A stretch of DNA of 64,000 nucleotides. Origin: Maribacter caenipelagi. GTDB taxonomy: Bacteria; Bacteroidota; Bacteroidia; Flavobacteriales; Flavobacteriaceae. Where the stretch lies: assembly GCF_004364175.1 (NCBI RefSeq), contig NZ_SNZW01000019.1, forward strand, positions 100,656-164,655, given 5' to 3'. Under the pieces are notes generated by a model that ran no database searches, was not told the origin of the DNA, and saw nothing but the letters and a program-made list of their open reading frames with translations. Shown in pieces: positions 43,027-54,668 of the stretch (its first letter is position 1; the number at the start of each line of letters is the position of its first letter). Both the position numbers and the translations under genes were made by a program.

Positions 43027-46000
43027 ATGGCTAGAATAAAAGATAATAACCCAGTAAAAAGGTTCGATAAAATTTCAATAGGATTAGCTTCGCCAGAATC
43101 TATTTTGGCAGAGTCTAGAGGTGAAGTTTTAAAGCCTGAAACAATTAACTATAGAACTCACAAACCAGAACGTGATGGTTTGTTCTGTGAGCGTATTTTT
43201 GGTCCTGTAAAGGATTACGAATGTGCTTGTGGAAAATATAAGCGTATTCGCTACCGTGGTATCGTTTGTGACCGTTGTGGTGTAGAGGTTACCGAGAAAA
43301 AAGTACGTAGAGACCGTGTAGGTCATATTAACTTGGTAGTACCAGTTGCCCATATTTGGTATTTCCGTTCTTTACCGAACAAAATAGGATACCTATTAGG
43401 TTTACCTTCCAAGAAATTGGATATGATTATTTACTACGAGCGTTATGTAGTAATTCAACCAGGTATTGCTAAAGGTCCTGAAGGTGAAGAAATTCAAAAA
43501 ATGGATTTCTTAACTGAAGAAGAGTATTTAAATATTGTTGATACCATTCCTCAAGAGAACCAATATTTAGAAGATTCTGACCCAAACAAGTTTATAGCTA
43601 AGATGGGAGCAGAGTGTTTAATAGATTTGTTAGGTAGAATCAATCTTAAAGAACTTTCTTTCGAGTTACGACATAAGGCAAATACTGAAACTTCTAAGCA
43701 ACGTAAAACTGAAGCATTAAAACGTTTACAGGTTGTAGAGGCGTTAAGAGAATCTCAAGAAAATAGAGAAAACGAGCCAGAATGGATGATTATGAAAGTA
43801 ATTCCGGTTATACCACCAGAATTACGTCCATTAGTTCCATTAGATGGTGGTCGTTTTGCGACTTCTGATTTAAATGATCTTTATAGAAGGGTTATTATTC
43901 GTAACAATCGTTTAAAAAGATTAGTAGAGATAAAAGCACCAGAGGTAATTTTACGTAATGAAAAACGTATGCTTCAGGAAGCTGTCGATTCTTTGTTCGA
44001 TAACACGAGAAAGGCATCTGCTGTAAAAACTGAGTCTAACAGACCATTGAAATCACTTTCAGATTCATTGAAAGGTAAGCAAGGTCGTTTCCGTCAAAAC
44101 TTACTTGGTAAGCGTGTTGATTATTCTGCACGTTCGGTAATTGTTGTTGGACCAGAACTGAACTTATATGAATGTGGGCTTCCAAAAGATATGGCAGCTG
44201 AATTGTACAAACCTTTTGTTATCAGAAAACTGATTGAAAGAGGTATTGTAAAAACAGTGAAGTCCGCTAAGAAAATTATAGACAAGAAAGAGCCTGTAGT
44301 TTGGGATATTTTAGAAAATGTATTGAAAGGTCACCCAGTATTATTAAACAGGGCTCCTACGTTACACCGTTTAGGTATTCAAGCATTCCAACCTAAATTA
44401 ATTGAAGGTAAAGCAATTCGTCTTCACCCATTGGCATGTACTGCATTTAATGCGGATTTTGATGGGGATCAAATGGCGGTTCACTTACCATTAGGACCAG
44501 AGGCAATCTTAGAAGCGCAATTATTGATGCTTGCTTCTCAGAATATATTAAACCCTGCGAACGGTTCACCTATTACGGTACCATCACAGGATATGGTCTT
44601 GGGTCTGTATTACATGACCAAAGAGCGTAAGTCAACACCAGAAGTTCCAATTATTGGCGAAGGTTTAACTTTTTATTCAGCAGAAGAGGTTGAGATTGCT
44701 TTCAATGAAGGCATGGTTAATCTGAATGCGGGAATAAAAGTTAGAGCAAAAGATTTTAATGAGGAGGGTGAGTTGGTTAATAAAATTATACCTACTACTG
44801 TTGGTCGTGTATTATTTAACAATCACGTGCCAGAAGCAGCTGGTTATATTAACCAAGTTTTAAACAAAAAAGCTTTAAGAAATATTATTGGAGATATTTT
44901 AGCGGTAACAAGTGTACCAGTTACTGCCGCATTCTTGGATAAGATTAAAACGATGGGTTATGAATTCGCTTTTAAAGGTGGATTGTCCTTTAGTTTGGGG
45001 GATATTATTATTCCTGCTGAAAAGATGGACATGATTGGTGAAGCCAATGTTCAAGTTGACGGTATTATGGCTAATTATAACATGGGTCTTATAACCAACA
45101 ATGAAAGATATAATCAGGTTATTGATGTTTGGACATCTACTAACGCTCAATTAACAGAGTTGGCTATGAAGCGTATCCGTGAGGATCAGCAAGGTTTCAA
45201 TTCGGTGTATATGATGCTTGATTCTGGTGCAAGGGGTTCTAAGGAGCAAATTCGTCAGTTGACAGGTATGCGTGGTTTGATGGCTAAGCCTAAAAAATCT
45301 ACTGCCGGTGGTGGTGAAATTATTGAAAACCCGATTCTTTCTAACTTTAAAGAAGGTCTTTCTATTCTTGAATACTTTATTTCTACTCACGGAGCTCGTA
45401 AGGGTCTTGCAGATACCGCTTTGAAAACGGCTGATGCAGGTTACTTGACTAGAAGATTGGTTGATGTTTCGCAAGATGTTATCATTAACACTGAAGATTG
45501 TGAAACTCTTAGAGGTGTAGAAGTTCAGGCACTTAAAAAGAATGAAGAGATTGTTGAATCTCTAGGTGAAAGAATTTTAGGACGTGTTTCTTTACATGAT
45601 GTGTATAACCCAATGACTGAAGAGTTAATTCTTCAGGCTGGTCAACAAATTATGGAAGTTGATGTGAAGAGAGTTGAAGGTTCTCCGGTTGAGAAAATCG
45701 AAGTTCGCTCGGCACTTACATGTGAGGCTGAAAAAGGAATTTGTGCGAAATGTTATGGTAGAAATCTTTCTACTAATAAAATGGTTCAAAGAGGTGAGGC
45801 CGTTGGTGTTGTTGCTGCTCAATCAATTGGGGAGCCAGGTACACAGCTTACACTTAGAACATTCCACGTAGGTGGTATTGCAGGTAACATTTCTGAAGAT
45901 AATAAACTAGAAGTAAGGTTCTCTGGTGTTGCTGAAATTGAAGATTTAAGAACAGTAACTGGAGAAGGTTCAGACGGTAAACCTGCTGAAATTGTGATCT

Positions 46001-47325
46001 CTAGAACTAGTGAAATAAAAGTAGTTGACGCTAAAACAGGTATTACTTTGAGTACAAGTAATATTCCTTACGGTTCTCAATTATTTATTGAAAACGGGGC
46101 AAAGGTTACTAAAGGTGATGTTATTTGTTCTTGGGATCCATATAACGGTGTTATCGTTTCAGAATTCCCAGGTAAGATAGCTTATGAGAATATCGAACAA
46201 GGTGTAACTTATCAAGTTGAAATTGATGAGCAGACCGGTTTCCAAGAGAAAGTAATTTCTGAATCTAGAAACAAGAAGTTGATTCCAACATTATTGATTC
46301 AAGATGCTAAAGGTGAAACATTACGTTCGTATAACCTACCTGTAGGTTCTCACATTATGGTAGATGATGGCGATAAGATTAAAGAAGGTAAAATTTTGGT
46401 TAAGATTCCACGTAAATCTGCAAAAGCAGGTGATATTACTGGTGGTCTTCCAAGAGTAACTGAATTATTCGAAGCTAGAAATCCATCGAACCCAGCTGTT
46501 GTATCTGAAATTGACGGTGTTGTTTCTTTTGGTAAGATTAAGAGAGGTAATAGAGAAATCATCATTGAGTCTAAATTAGGTGAGGTGAAGAAATATCTTG
46601 TAAAACTTTCTAATCAAATCTTAGTACAAGAAAATGATTATGTAAGAGCAGGTATGCCATTGTCAGATGGTTCAATTACTCCAGAAGATATCTTAGCAAT
46701 TAAAGGTCCTTCTGCAGTACAACAGTACTTAGTAAATGAAGTTCAAGAAGTTTATAGACTGCAAGGTGTGAAGATTAATGATAAGCACTTCGAAGTAGTT
46801 GTTAGACAGATGATGCGTAAAGTAAGAATTCAAGATCCGGGTGATACTATCTTCTTAGAGAATCAATTGATTCATAAAGATGATTTCATTAAGGAAAATG
46901 ATGAAATATTTGGTAAGAAAGTAGTAATGGAAGCGGGTGATTCTGATAACCTTAAACCAGGTCAAATTGTAACTCCAAGAGAGTTGAGAGATGAGAATTC
47001 TTTATTGAGACGAGGTGATAAGGCGTTGGTTGAAGCAAGAGATGCTGTATCGGCAACGGCTACTCCAATTCTTCAGGGTATTACAAGAGCATCGTTACAA
47101 ACAAAATCATTTATTTCTGCTGCATCGTTCCAAGAAACAACTAAAGTATTGAATGAAGCTGCTGTAAGTGGTAAGATTGATACCTTAGAAGGTCTTAAGG
47201 AAAATGTAATCGTTGGTCATAAGATTCCGGCTGGTACGGGTATGAGAGACTACGATAGCATTATCGTTGGATCCAAAGAAGAATATGATGAAATAATGGC
47301 CAGAAAAGAGGCATTAAGATTCTAA
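43027..47325 (+). CDS. rpoC: DNA-directed RNA polymerase subunit beta'
   Basis: A 1432-residue beta' subunit carrying the catalytic magnesium triad in [16 protein letters not shown]. The N-terminal zinc site is [20 protein letters not shown] and the second is [16 protein letters not shown]. The rudder, bridge-helix and trigger-loop areas ([38 protein letters not shown]) are intact. It is the last gene before a strong terminator. Confidence 0.99.
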   Translation: MARIKDNNPVKRFDKISIGLASPESILAESRGEVLKPETINYRTHKPERDGLFCERIFGPVKDYECACGKYKRIRYRGIVCDRCGVEVTEKKVRRDRVGHINLVVPVAHIWYFRSLPNKIGYLLGLPSKKLDMIIYYERYVVIQPGIAKGPEGEEIQKMDFLTEEEYLNIVDTIPQENQYLEDSDPNKFIAKMGAECLIDLLGRINLKELSFELRHKANTETSKQRKTEALKRLQVVEALRESQENRENEPEWMIMKVIPVIPPELRPLVPLDGGRFATSDLNDLYRRVIIRNNRLKRLVEIKAPEVILRNEKRMLQEAVDSLFDNTRKASAVKTESNRPLKSLSDSLKGKQGRFRQNLLGKRVDYSARSVIVVGPELNLYECGLPKDMAAELYKPFVIRKLIERGIVKTVKSAKKIIDKKEPVVWDILENVLKGHPVLLNRAPTLHRLGIQAFQPKLIEGKAIRLHPLACTAFNADFDGDQMAVHLPLGPEAILEAQLLMLASQNILNPANGSPITVPSQDMVLGLYYMTKERKSTPEVPIIGEGLTFYSAEEVEIAFNEGMVNLNAGIKVRAKDFNEEGELVNKIIPTTVGRVLFNNHVPEAAGYINQVLNKKALRNIIGDILAVTSVPVTAAFLDKIKTMGYEFAFKGGLSFSLGDIIIPAEKMDMIGEANVQVDGIMANYNMGLITNNERYNQVIDVWTSTNAQLTELAMKRIREDQQGFNSVYMMLDSGARGSKEQIRQLTGMRGLMAKPKKSTAGGGEIIENPILSNFKEGLSILEYFISTHGARKGLADTALKTADAGYLTRRLVDVSQDVIINTEDCETLRGVEVQALKKNEEIVESLGERILGRVSLHDVYNPMTEELILQAGQQIMEVDVKRVEGSPVEKIEVRSALTCEAEKGICAKCYGRNLSTNKMVQRGEAVGVVAAQSIGEPGTQLTLRTFHVGGIAGNISEDNKLEVRFSGVAEIEDLRTVTGEGSDGKPAEIVISRTSEIKVVDAKTGITLSTSNIPYGSQLFIENGAKVTKGDVICSWDPYNGVIVSEFPGKIAYENIEQGVTYQVEIDEQTGFQEKVISESRNKKLIPTLLIQDAKGETLRSYNLPVGSHIMVDDGDKIKEGKILVKIPRKSAKAGDITGGLPRVTELFEARNPSNPAVVSEIDGVVSFGKIKRGNREIIIESKLGEVKKYLVKLSNQILVQENDYVRAGMPLSDGSITPEDILAIKGPSAVQQYLVNEVQEVYRLQGVKINDKHFEVVVRQMMRKVRIQDPGDTIFLENQLIHKDDFIKENDEIFGKKVVMEAGDSDNLKPGQIVTPRELRDENSLLRRGDKALVEARDAVSATATPILQGITRASLQTKSFISAASFQETTKVLNEAAVSGKIDTLEGLKENVIVGHKIPAGTGMRDYDSIIVGSKEEYDEIMARKEALRF

Positions 47326-47333
47326 TTTTATAT

Positions 47334-47367
47334 TAACCCTCAAATTTTATTTGGGGGTTATTTTTTT
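47334..47367 (+). terminator. Terminator after rpoC
   Basis: An 11-bp stem with one G-U pair (47334-47344 with 47350-47360, loop TTTTA) is followed by seven T. It ends the rpl-rpo transcription unit only 14 bases before the DUF3467 ORF. Confidence 0.88.
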
Positions 47368-47381
47368 AATAAAACTATAAT

Positions 47382-47696
47382 ATGAGTGACAATAAGAATC
47401 CGAATCAAAAGCAAATAAATATTGAATTGGACGAGAAGATGGCAGAAGGAATTTATTCTAATCTAGCCATAATCAATCATTCAGTTTCTGAATTTGTAGT
47501 TGATTTCATAAGTATGATGCCAGGAGCCCCAAAGGCAAAGGTCAAGAGTAGAATTATTCTTACTCCGCAGCATGCTAAAAAGTTTTTAAAGGCATTGAAT
47601 GATAATGTTCAGCGTTTTGAAAAAGCTAATGGAACAATAAAAGATTATGAGCAACCTTCGATACCAATCAATTTTGGTCCGACCGGTGAAGCATAA
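47382..47696 (+). CDS. DUF3467 family protein
   Basis: A 104-residue acidic cytoplasmic protein matching DUF3467: INIELDEKMAEGIYSNLAII, NHSVSEFVVDFISMMPGAPK and AKVKSRIILTPQHAKKFLKAL. The function is unknown. The family is widespread, and I recall it next to rpoC in Bacteroidota. The ATG lies only 15 bases past the end of the rpoC terminator, with no promoter in between, so expression probably depends on read-through of that terminator. A convergent terminator is shared with prfC. Confidence 0.88.
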   Translation: MSDNKNPNQKQINIELDEKMAEGIYSNLAIINHSVSEFVVDFISMMPGAPKAKVKSRIILTPQHAKKFLKALNDNVQRFEKANGTIKDYEQPSIPINFGPTGEA

Positions 47697-47730
47697 AAAA
47701 AAGCCCAACTTTTAGAGTTGGGTTTTTTTT
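47696..47730. terminator. Bidirectional terminator between the DUF3467 gene and prfC
   Basis: A stem with CCCAACT (47704-47710) pairing to AGTTGGG (47716-47722) and loop TTTAG is extended by A and T runs on both sides. It serves both convergent genes. Confidence 0.88.
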
Positions 47731-49318
47731 ATTCAAATTCAGAAGTAAAATGAAATTTTACCGACGGATATTTTTGTTGAGTCATTTGTAACGAAAATGA
47801 AGAGTCCGCTAGAAAGACTAGTTGTCCTTTTTTGTCTTTAGCTAAGAATTTTTGTTTTACTCGTTCAAATTCTTTGAATTCATCAGTTTTTCTGTTTTCA
47901 GTACCCACCCAACAGGCTTTATACACATTAAAGTTTTCGTAGCTACATTTCGCTCCATATTCATGCTCCAGCCTATACTGTATAACTTCAAACTGTAAAG
48001 CTCCTACTGTTCCGATTATTTTTCTACCATTTAATTCCAAGGTGAATAATTGAGCAACACCTTCGTCCATTAATTGGTCAATGCCTTTATTAAGTTGTTT
48101 AGACTTCATAGGATCAGCATTGTTAATATACCTGAAGTGTTCAGGAGAAAAGCTAGGGATACCTTTGTAATGTAAACTTTCTCCCTCGGTCAAAGTATCT
48201 CCTATTTTAAAATTACCTGTATCGTGCAATCCTACAATGTCTCCAGGAAACGAGATATCTACTATTTCTTTCTTTTCTGCAAAAAATGCATTCGGACTAG
48301 AGAATTTTAAGTTTTTGCCATTTCTAACATGTAGATATGGTTTGTTACGTTCAAATGTTCCAGAGACAATTTTTATAAAAGCAAGACGGTCTCTGTGCTT
48401 GGGATCCATATTGGCATGAATTTTAAAGACAAACCCTGTCATTTCTTTTTCGTTAGCTTCTACAAGGCGTTCTTCTGCATTCTTTGAGCGTGGAGTAGGG
48501 GCAATTTGAATAAAACAGTCTAAAAGTTCCCGTACTCCAAAGTTATTTAATGCAGAACCAAAAAATACGGGTTGCTGTTCCCCTTTTAAGTAAAGTTCTT
48601 TATCAAAACTCGGGTAGACACCCCAAACCAATTCTAGGTTTTCTCGTAATTCAGTTGCTGCCTTGCTACCTATAATTTTTTCTAATTCAGGATTGGTTAC
48701 ATCATCAAATGCTATAGTCTCCTCAATATTCTTTTTATTGTCACCACTAAAGAGATTAATATTCTTTTCAAAAATATTGTAGATACCTTTAAAGTCGTAA
48801 CCCATACCTATAGGGAAACTTAATGGAGTAACCGAAAGTCCGAGCTTTTGTTCTAATTCATCTAGTAGGTCAAAAGCATCTTGACCTTCCCTGTCCATTT
48901 TATTTATAAATACCAATATGGGTATTTTACGCATTCGACAAACTTCAACTAATTTAACGGTTTGCTCCTCAACACCTTTGGCAACATCGATTACAACAAT
49001 AACGCTATCAACTGCGGTTAAAGTTCTAAAAGTATCTTCGGCAAAATCTTTGTGACCAGGGGTGTCAAGTATGTTTATTTTTTTGCCTTTGTAATTAAAA
49101 GCTAGAACTGAAGTGGCTACCGAAATACCTCTTTGTCTTTCGATTTCCATGAAATCACTAGTTGCTGTTTTTTTAATCTTATTATTTTTTACAGCTCCTG
49201 CTTCTTGAATCGCACCACCAAATAGTAATAATTTTTCAGTTAATGTCGTTTTACCTGCATCTGGGTGAGAAATAATACCAAAGGTTCTTCTGCGTTCTAT
49301 TTCTTGCTTAAAGGTCAT
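47729..49318 (-). CDS. prfC: Peptide chain release factor 3
   Basis: RF3 is a translational GTPase that removes RF1/RF2 after peptide release. The 529-residue protein has G1 ISHPDAGKTTLTEKLLLFGG, switch ERQRGISVATSV, G3 DTPGHKDFAEDTFR and G4 NKMDREGQD, followed by domains II and III (YRLEHEYGAKCSYENFNVYK). This is the full bacterial RF3 length. A -7 element lies 15 bases upstream of the ATG. Confidence 0.97.
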   Translation of the reverse strand: MTFKQEIERRRTFGIISHPDAGKTTLTEKLLLFGGAIQEAGAVKNNKIKKTATSDFMEIERQRGISVATSVLAFNYKGKKINILDTPGHKDFAEDTFRTLTAVDSVIVVIDVAKGVEEQTVKLVEVCRMRKIPILVFINKMDREGQDAFDLLDELEQKLGLSVTPLSFPIGMGYDFKGIYNIFEKNINLFSGDNKKNIEETIAFDDVTNPELEKIIGSKAATELRENLELVWGVYPSFDKELYLKGEQQPVFFGSALNNFGVRELLDCFIQIAPTPRSKNAEERLVEANEKEMTGFVFKIHANMDPKHRDRLAFIKIVSGTFERNKPYLHVRNGKNLKFSSPNAFFAEKKEIVDISFPGDIVGLHDTGNFKIGDTLTEGESLHYKGIPSFSPEHFRYINNADPMKSKQLNKGIDQLMDEGVAQLFTLELNGRKIIGTVGALQFEVIQYRLEHEYGAKCSYENFNVYKACWVGTENRKTDEFKEFERVKQKFLAKDKKGQLVFLADSSFSLQMTQQKYPSVKFHFTSEFE

Positions 49319-49694
49319 ATAGAAAATTTGTGCAAAAGTAATATAATTTCTATTCTTAACATTTAGGTTTTTAGAACGATAATCTTAAATTATATTTTTT
49401 ATATGTAATTGATTTAATGGAATTTAAGTTTTTAAAGATGCGTATTTTCAATATTCAGTGATCTTTTATAAAGAATCTATCGGAAATAAAATTGGAATGT
49501 TAAATATTCTTAATTATGATAAATTGCTTTTTCTGCCGATCACCCATTTAATTTCTGGGTTAATCGAAAAAGAATTTGAGTTGATTCAATTATGATTTAT
49601 CTTAGAGCCGTTTAATAAGACTGCCCCACTTTCTTATAACGAACATTGAAAAACTTTTCCAAATGCCGTGGTGATTAGTAAAACACTAACACAT
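49319..49694. other. Divergent intergenic region between prfC and the surface protein genes
   Basis: About 375 AT-rich bases holding the prfC -7 element (49333-49340). No exact TAnnTTTG was found for the rightward gene, and no ORF of note. The GTG at 49668 is a possible but less likely start for the rightward gene. Confidence 0.5.
49333..49340 (-). promoter_or_regulatory. -7 promoter element of prfC
   Basis: On the minus strand TACTTTTG matches TAnnTTTG, 15 bases before the prfC ATG. The -33 position has a near match only. The transcript would have a very short leader. Confidence 0.55.
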
Positions 49695-52600
49695 ATGGGT
49701 AAAATTAATTTGACATTACGTGACTTCTTTTCTTTAAAGGCATTAGCTATTTTAACAGTTCTATTGTTGACGTCATCTTTTTCTATTATTAATAATCTAG
49801 AACCCCATTTATCGACTGCATATACTATTGATACAGATGGTGATGGCGTATTAGATTCGGAAGATATTGATGATGATGGTGATGGTATAATAGATAGAAA
49901 TGAAGATAAAAATTTAGATGGTGATCACAATCATACGACTAATCCTACGGATACTGATTGTGACGGTGTTGCAGATTATTTAGATATTGACTCAGATAAT
50001 GATGGTATTCTAGACAATTTAGAAGGGCAGAATTTCCATACGTATAAACCAGCATCAGGATTTGATTTCGATGGTAATGGTTTAGATGATATTTATGAAA
50101 AATCTCCTGGTAGCGCTGAAGGTGTAAAAGTAGATGATAGAGATGGTGATGGTAAACCGAATCATCTTGATATAGATACTGATAATGACGGTATACCTGA
50201 TAACGTTGAGGCACAAACGACCGCTGGTTATGTTGCTCCAAACCTTGATAATAGCGCAACTTATACCTTTAATAATGGTATTAACAGTGCATATATTGGT
50301 GGTTTGACACCAGTAAATACTGATGGTACACCTCCTCCGAATAAACCAGATTATCAGGATTTTGATAGTGATGATGATCTTGTTCTTGATAGTAACGAAG
50401 GTAACGATTTTAACTTTGACGGTATCCCTGACCAGATATATACTGGTATAGATACGGATGGTGACGGACTTGATGATGGTTATGAAGGTTCTAATGTTAA
50501 CGATGGCTTCGACGTTAACGATGAGATAAACGATCCTGCGAACGATCTGCCCGATACCGATGGAACGGAAGATGTCAACTATAGGGATCTGGACGATGAC
50601 GGTGATGGAATAGATACACCTGACGAGGATGCCAATAATGATGGTGACCCTACAAATGACGATACGGATAATGATGGAACACCTGATTACCTTGATGTTG
50701 ATAATACACTAGGACCAGATACCGATGGGGACGGGGTTCCTGACAGTGCTGATCTTGATGATGATAACGATGGTATTTTGGACAGTGTCGAAGACCCTAA
50801 TTTAGATGGTGACAACGATCCGTTGACAGATCCTTTGGATACTGACAATGATGGAATACCGAACCATTTCGATATCGATAGCGACGATGATGGCATTCCG
50901 GATAATGTTGAGGCACAGACTACGGACGGTTATATAGCGCCAAACGAGGACGATGCCCCAACGTATGCTTCAAACGATGGTGTCAATAGTGCATATCTTG
51001 ATGGACTTACACCTGTTAATACGGACGGTACGGACAATGATGATTATATCGACTTGGATAGTGATAACGATTCTGTACCGGATAACAACGAGGGTAACGA
51101 CTTCAACTTTGACGGTATCCCTGATCAGACCTTTACAGGTGTGGATACGGATGGTGACGGCCTTGATGATGGTTATGAAGGTTCGGATGTCAACGATGGC
51201 TTCGACGTTAACGATGAAATCAACGACCCTGCCAACGATCTGCCCGATACTGATGGTACCGAAGATGTAAATTACCGTGATCTTGATGATGATGGCGACG
51301 GAATAGATACTCCGGACGAGGATGTCAACAACGATGGTGATCCTACCAACGATGATACCGATAATGATGGCATTCCTGATTATTTAGATCCTGACAGTCC
51401 TGGGCCAGATACCGATGGTGACGGAGTTCCTGACAGTGCTGACCTTGATGATGATAACGATGGTATATTGGATAGTGTCGAGGATCCTAATCTAGATGGT
51501 GACAACGACCCTTTGTCGGATCCTTTGGATTCGGACAATGATGGAATACCGAACCATTTGGATATCGATAGCGATAACGACGGGATTCCAGATAATGTAG
51601 AGGCACAGACCACTGACGGATATATAGCCCCTAACGAGGACGATGCTACAACGTATGCATCCAATGATGGAGTCAACAGTGCATATCCTGATGGGCTTGT
51701 ACCTGTGAATACTGATGGTGCCGACAATGAGGATTATAGAGATTTGGACAGTGATAATGATTCTGTACCCGATAACAATGAGGGTAACGACTTCAACTTT
51801 GATGGAATTCCCGATCAGACCTTTACAGGTGTGGATACGGATGGTGACGGCCTTGATGATGGTTACGAAGGTTCTGATGTCAACGATGGCTTCGATGTAA
51901 ACGATGAGATAAACGATCCGGCGAACGATCTGCCCGATACGGATGGTACCGAAGATGTCAACTATAGGGATCTGGACGATGACGGCGACGGAATAGATAC
52001 TCCGGACGAGGATGTCAACAACGATGGCGACCCTACCAACGACGATAGCGATAATGATGGCATTCCTGATTATTTAGATCCTGACGGTCCGGGACCAGAT
52101 ACTGATGGCGATGGTGTTGCCGATAGCGCAGATCTAGATGACGATAACGATGGTATATTGGATAGTGTCGAGGATCCTAATCTAGATGGTGACAACGACC
52201 CTTTGACGGATCCTTTGGATTCGGACAATGATGGAATACCGAACCATTTGGATATCGATAGCGATAACGACGGGATTCCAGATAATGTAGAGGCACAGAC
52301 CACTGACGGATATATAGCGCCAAACGATGACGATGCTACAACGTATGCATCCAATGATGGAGTCAACAGTGCATATCCTGATGGGCTTGTACCTGTGAAT
52401 ACTGATGGTGCCGACAATGAGGATTATATAGATTTGGACAGTGACAATGATTCTGTACCCGATAACAATGAGGGCAATGACTTCAACTTTGACGGTATCC
52501 CTGATCAGACCTATACAGGTGTCGATACTGATGGTGACGGCCTTGATGATGGTTATGAAGGTTCTGATGTCAACGATGGCTTCGACGTTAACGATGAGAT

Positions 52601-53702
52601 AAACGATCCTGCCAACGATCTTCCTGATACGGATGGTACGGAAGATGTCAACTTTAGAGACCTTGATGACGATGGCGACGGAATAGATACTCCGGACGAG
52701 GATGTCAACAACGATGGTGATCCTACCAACGATGATACCGATAATGATGGTACTCCTGATTATTTAGATCCTGATAATGCACCAATGGAGGAGTTGGATG
52801 TTGTAGACGATTCCATATCTACACCAATTGATACTCCGATCGAAATAGATATTTTGGATAATGATTTTGGTATCCCTACCGATGGTACATTGACTGTGAC
52901 CGATCCATCAAATGGAACTGTTGAGATTAATGATGGCGGAACACCTGATGATATTTCTGACGATACTATTACGTATACACCAAACGATGGTTTTGAAGGA
53001 ACGGCGACTATCGAGTATACGGTATGTGATACTGATGGAAACTGTGATACCGCAACTGTAACAATTACTGTAGGCGAACCTGTAGCTTTAGATGTTGTAG
53101 ACGATTCTGTATCTACTCCAGTTGATACTCCAATCGATATAGATATATTGGATAATGATTTTGGTATTCCTGGCGACGGTACATTAACTGTAACCGATCC
53201 ATCAAATGGAACAGTGGAGATTAACGATGGCGGAACACCTGATGATATTTCTGACGATACTATTACGTATACGCCAAACGATGGTTTTGAAGGAACGGAG
53301 ACTATCGAGTATACGGTATGTGATACTGATGGAAACTGTGATACCGCAACAGTCGAAATTACAGTGGTTAACAATGACCCTACAGATGTAGATGATAATG
53401 CTATTGAAGTAAATCAAATGGTTACTCCAAATGGTGATGGTAGAAATGAATTTTTATTTATTAGAGGCGTAGATAAAATTCGTAACAGCACTTTAAAAAT
53501 CTTTAATAGATGGGGAGTTGCGGTCTATGAAGGTGAAAATTATAATAATCAAAATAATGTATTCGATGGTAGATCAAGAGGAAGGTCTACGTTAGGTGTA
53601 GATGAATATCTTCCGGCCGGAATATATTTCTATATATTTGATTATACTACCTTTGAGGGAGAAAGTAATGTGGATAGTGAATATCTGTATATCAGTAGAT
53701 AA
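49695..53702 (+). CDS. Thrombospondin type 3-repeat surface protein with T9SS type B C-terminal domain
   Basis: A 1335-residue secreted protein. A signal peptide/hydrophobic segment ([17 protein letters not shown]) is followed by about 1000 residues of Asp-rich TSP3-like calcium-binding motifs ([20 protein letters not shown]). They form one divergent unit and three near-identical 230-residue units (residues 341-1030). Two Ig/cadherin-like modules follow ([20 protein letters not shown]; each about 100 residues), then a gliding-motility-associated C-terminal domain ([41 protein letters not shown]). The last marks export by the type IX system (CHU_C/type B sorting). Likely role: adhesin or matrix protein stiffened by calcium. 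The ATG at 49695 is preferred to the upstream GTG. PorP/SprF and OmpA partners follow. Confidence 0.9.
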   Translation: MGKINLTLRDFFSLKALAILTVLLLTSSFSIINNLEPHLSTAYTIDTDGDGVLDSEDIDDDGDGIIDRNEDKNLDGDHNHTTNPTDTDCDGVADYLDIDSDNDGILDNLEGQNFHTYKPASGFDFDGNGLDDIYEKSPGSAEGVKVDDRDGDGKPNHLDIDTDNDGIPDNVEAQTTAGYVAPNLDNSATYTFNNGINSAYIGGLTPVNTDGTPPPNKPDYQDFDSDDDLVLDSNEGNDFNFDGIPDQIYTGIDTDGDGLDDGYEGSNVNDGFDVNDEINDPANDLPDTDGTEDVNYRDLDDDGDGIDTPDEDANNDGDPTNDDTDNDGTPDYLDVDNTLGPDTDGDGVPDSADLDDDNDGILDSVEDPNLDGDNDPLTDPLDTDNDGIPNHFDIDSDDDGIPDNVEAQTTDGYIAPNEDDAPTYASNDGVNSAYLDGLTPVNTDGTDNDDYIDLDSDNDSVPDNNEGNDFNFDGIPDQTFTGVDTDGDGLDDGYEGSDVNDGFDVNDEINDPANDLPDTDGTEDVNYRDLDDDGDGIDTPDEDVNNDGDPTNDDTDNDGIPDYLDPDSPGPDTDGDGVPDSADLDDDNDGILDSVEDPNLDGDNDPLSDPLDSDNDGIPNHLDIDSDNDGIPDNVEAQTTDGYIAPNEDDATTYASNDGVNSAYPDGLVPVNTDGADNEDYRDLDSDNDSVPDNNEGNDFNFDGIPDQTFTGVDTDGDGLDDGYEGSDVNDGFDVNDEINDPANDLPDTDGTEDVNYRDLDDDGDGIDTPDEDVNNDGDPTNDDSDNDGIPDYLDPDGPGPDTDGDGVADSADLDDDNDGILDSVEDPNLDGDNDPLTDPLDSDNDGIPNHLDIDSDNDGIPDNVEAQTTDGYIAPNDDDATTYASNDGVNSAYPDGLVPVNTDGADNEDYIDLDSDNDSVPDNNEGNDFNFDGIPDQTYTGVDTDGDGLDDGYEGSDVNDGFDVNDEINDPANDLPDTDGTEDVNFRDLDDDGDGIDTPDEDVNNDGDPTNDDTDNDGTPDYLDPDNAPMEELDVVDDSISTPIDTPIEIDILDNDFGIPTDGTLTVTDPSNGTVEINDGGTPDDISDDTITYTPNDGFEGTATIEYTVCDTDGNCDTATVTITVGEPVALDVVDDSVSTPVDTPIDIDILDNDFGIPGDGTLTVTDPSNGTVEINDGGTPDDISDDTITYTPNDGFEGTETIEYTVCDTDGNCDTATVEITVVNNDPTDVDDNAIEVNQMVTPNGDGRNEFLFIRGVDKIRNSTLKIFNRWGVAVYEGENYNNQNNVFDGRSRGRSTLGVDEYLPAGIYFYIFDYTTFEGESNVDSEYLYISR
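50715..52784 (+). repeat. Three tandem 690-bp coding repeats
   Basis: Units begin at 50715, 51405 and 52095, each exactly 690 bp (230 codons) and in frame. Long stretches of units 2 and 3 are identical (for example around 51450-51640 and 52140-52330). Silent differences are scattered and partly shared between non-adjacent units, which suggests gene conversion. Codon use is more GC-rich (GAC, AAC) than in neighbouring genes. Confidence 0.92.
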
Positions 53703-53714
53703 TAGTTTATAAAT

Positions 53715-54668
53715 ATGAATATTAAAAATAAGTTTTTAATCCTGTTTGGAGGATTGTTGCTAATATTTGGTAGCGCCGTTGCCCAACAAGATGCCCAGTA
53801 TACACAGTATATGTTTAATACAATGAGTATTAATCCTGCTTACGCTGGCTCAAGGGGGCAGTTGAGTCTTACAGGTTTACATAGATCACAATGGGTAGGT
53901 TTGGAAGGAGCACCTTCAACACAAACACTTAATATTCAGTCTCCTATTAGAAATAGTAAACTTGGTTATGGAGTTTCGATTGTTAATGATGAAATAGGTG
54001 AAGGTGCTGTTCAAGAAACTTATTTTGATGCAGTTATTTCCTACACAATTGACGTGTCTGCCGAAGGTAAATTGTCATTTGGTTTAAAAGCAGGTGGTAA
54101 TTTAATGAATTTAGACTTTAGTCAGCTTCGAAATTTTGATGAGGAAGTTGTAAGGACTGATAATATAGAAAACAGGTTTTCCCCTAATGTAGGTGTTGGT
54201 CTTTACTACCATTCAACTAAATTTTATGCAGGTCTTTCTGCGCCAAATTTATTTGAAACGGAGCATTTTGATAGTTCACAACAAGACGCAAATGATACTC
54301 AGTTTTTGTCTAAAGACAGAATTAACTTCTATTTAATTACAGGGTATGTTTTTGATTTAAACGGAAATTTAAAGTTCAAACCTGCTTTACTGACTAAAGT
54401 GGTTGGTGGTGCACCATTGCAGGTCGATTTTTCGGCAAACTTCATGTTCAACGAGAAATTTACTTTTGGAGCGGCATACAGATGGGATGCGGCAGTAAGT
54501 GCAATGGCAGGTTTTCAAATATCAGATCAATTGATGATTGGTTTAGCTTATGATAGAGAAACAACAGATTTAGGGGGTACTCAATTCAACGATGGATCAT
54601 TTGAAGTTCTTTTAAGATATGAATTGGTAAAATCGTTCCAAAGACTGGTTTCACCTCGTTTTTTCTAA
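53715..54668 (+). CDS. PorP/SprF family type IX secretion membrane protein
   Basis: A 317-residue outer-membrane beta-barrel of the PorP/SprF family. A signal peptide (KFLILFGGLLLIFGSAVAQQ) is followed by the family start DAQYTQYMFNTMSINPAYAG and SRGQLSLTGLHRSQWVGLEG. SprF-type proteins act with a specific type B T9SS substrate and are usually encoded next to it. That fits its place 12 bases after the repeat protein. It abuts the OmpA-family gene with no gap. Likely role: attaching or threading the upstream adhesin at the outer membrane. Confidence 0.92.
   Translation: MNIKNKFLILFGGLLLIFGSAVAQQDAQYTQYMFNTMSINPAYAGSRGQLSLTGLHRSQWVGLEGAPSTQTLNIQSPIRNSKLGYGVSIVNDEIGEGAVQETYFDAVISYTIDVSAEGKLSFGLKAGGNLMNLDFSQLRNFDEEVVRTDNIENRFSPNVGVGLYYHSTKFYAGLSAPNLFETEHFDSSQQDANDTQFLSKDRINFYLITGYVFDLNGNLKFKPALLTKVVGGAPLQVDFSANFMFNEKFTFGAAYRWDAAVSAMAGFQISDQLMIGLAYDRETTDLGGTQFNDGSFEVLLRYELVKSFQRLVSPRFF

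Noticed and set aside
49668..49694. GTG start adding nine residues to the TSP3-repeat protein.
   Set aside because: The ATG at 49695 gives a better N-terminus (short basic region, then the hydrophobic signal). No site favours the GTG.
50715..52784. Regular repeats considered as a CRISPR or satellite array.
   Set aside because: The units are 690 bp, in frame, and encode TSP3-like protein repeats; there are no short direct repeats with unique spacers.
52760..53374. A 204-codon minus-strand ORF opposite the Ig-like modules.
   Set aside because: Antisense shadow of the repeated Asp/Thr/Val-rich coding sequence; low-complexity Ser/Val translation and no start context.
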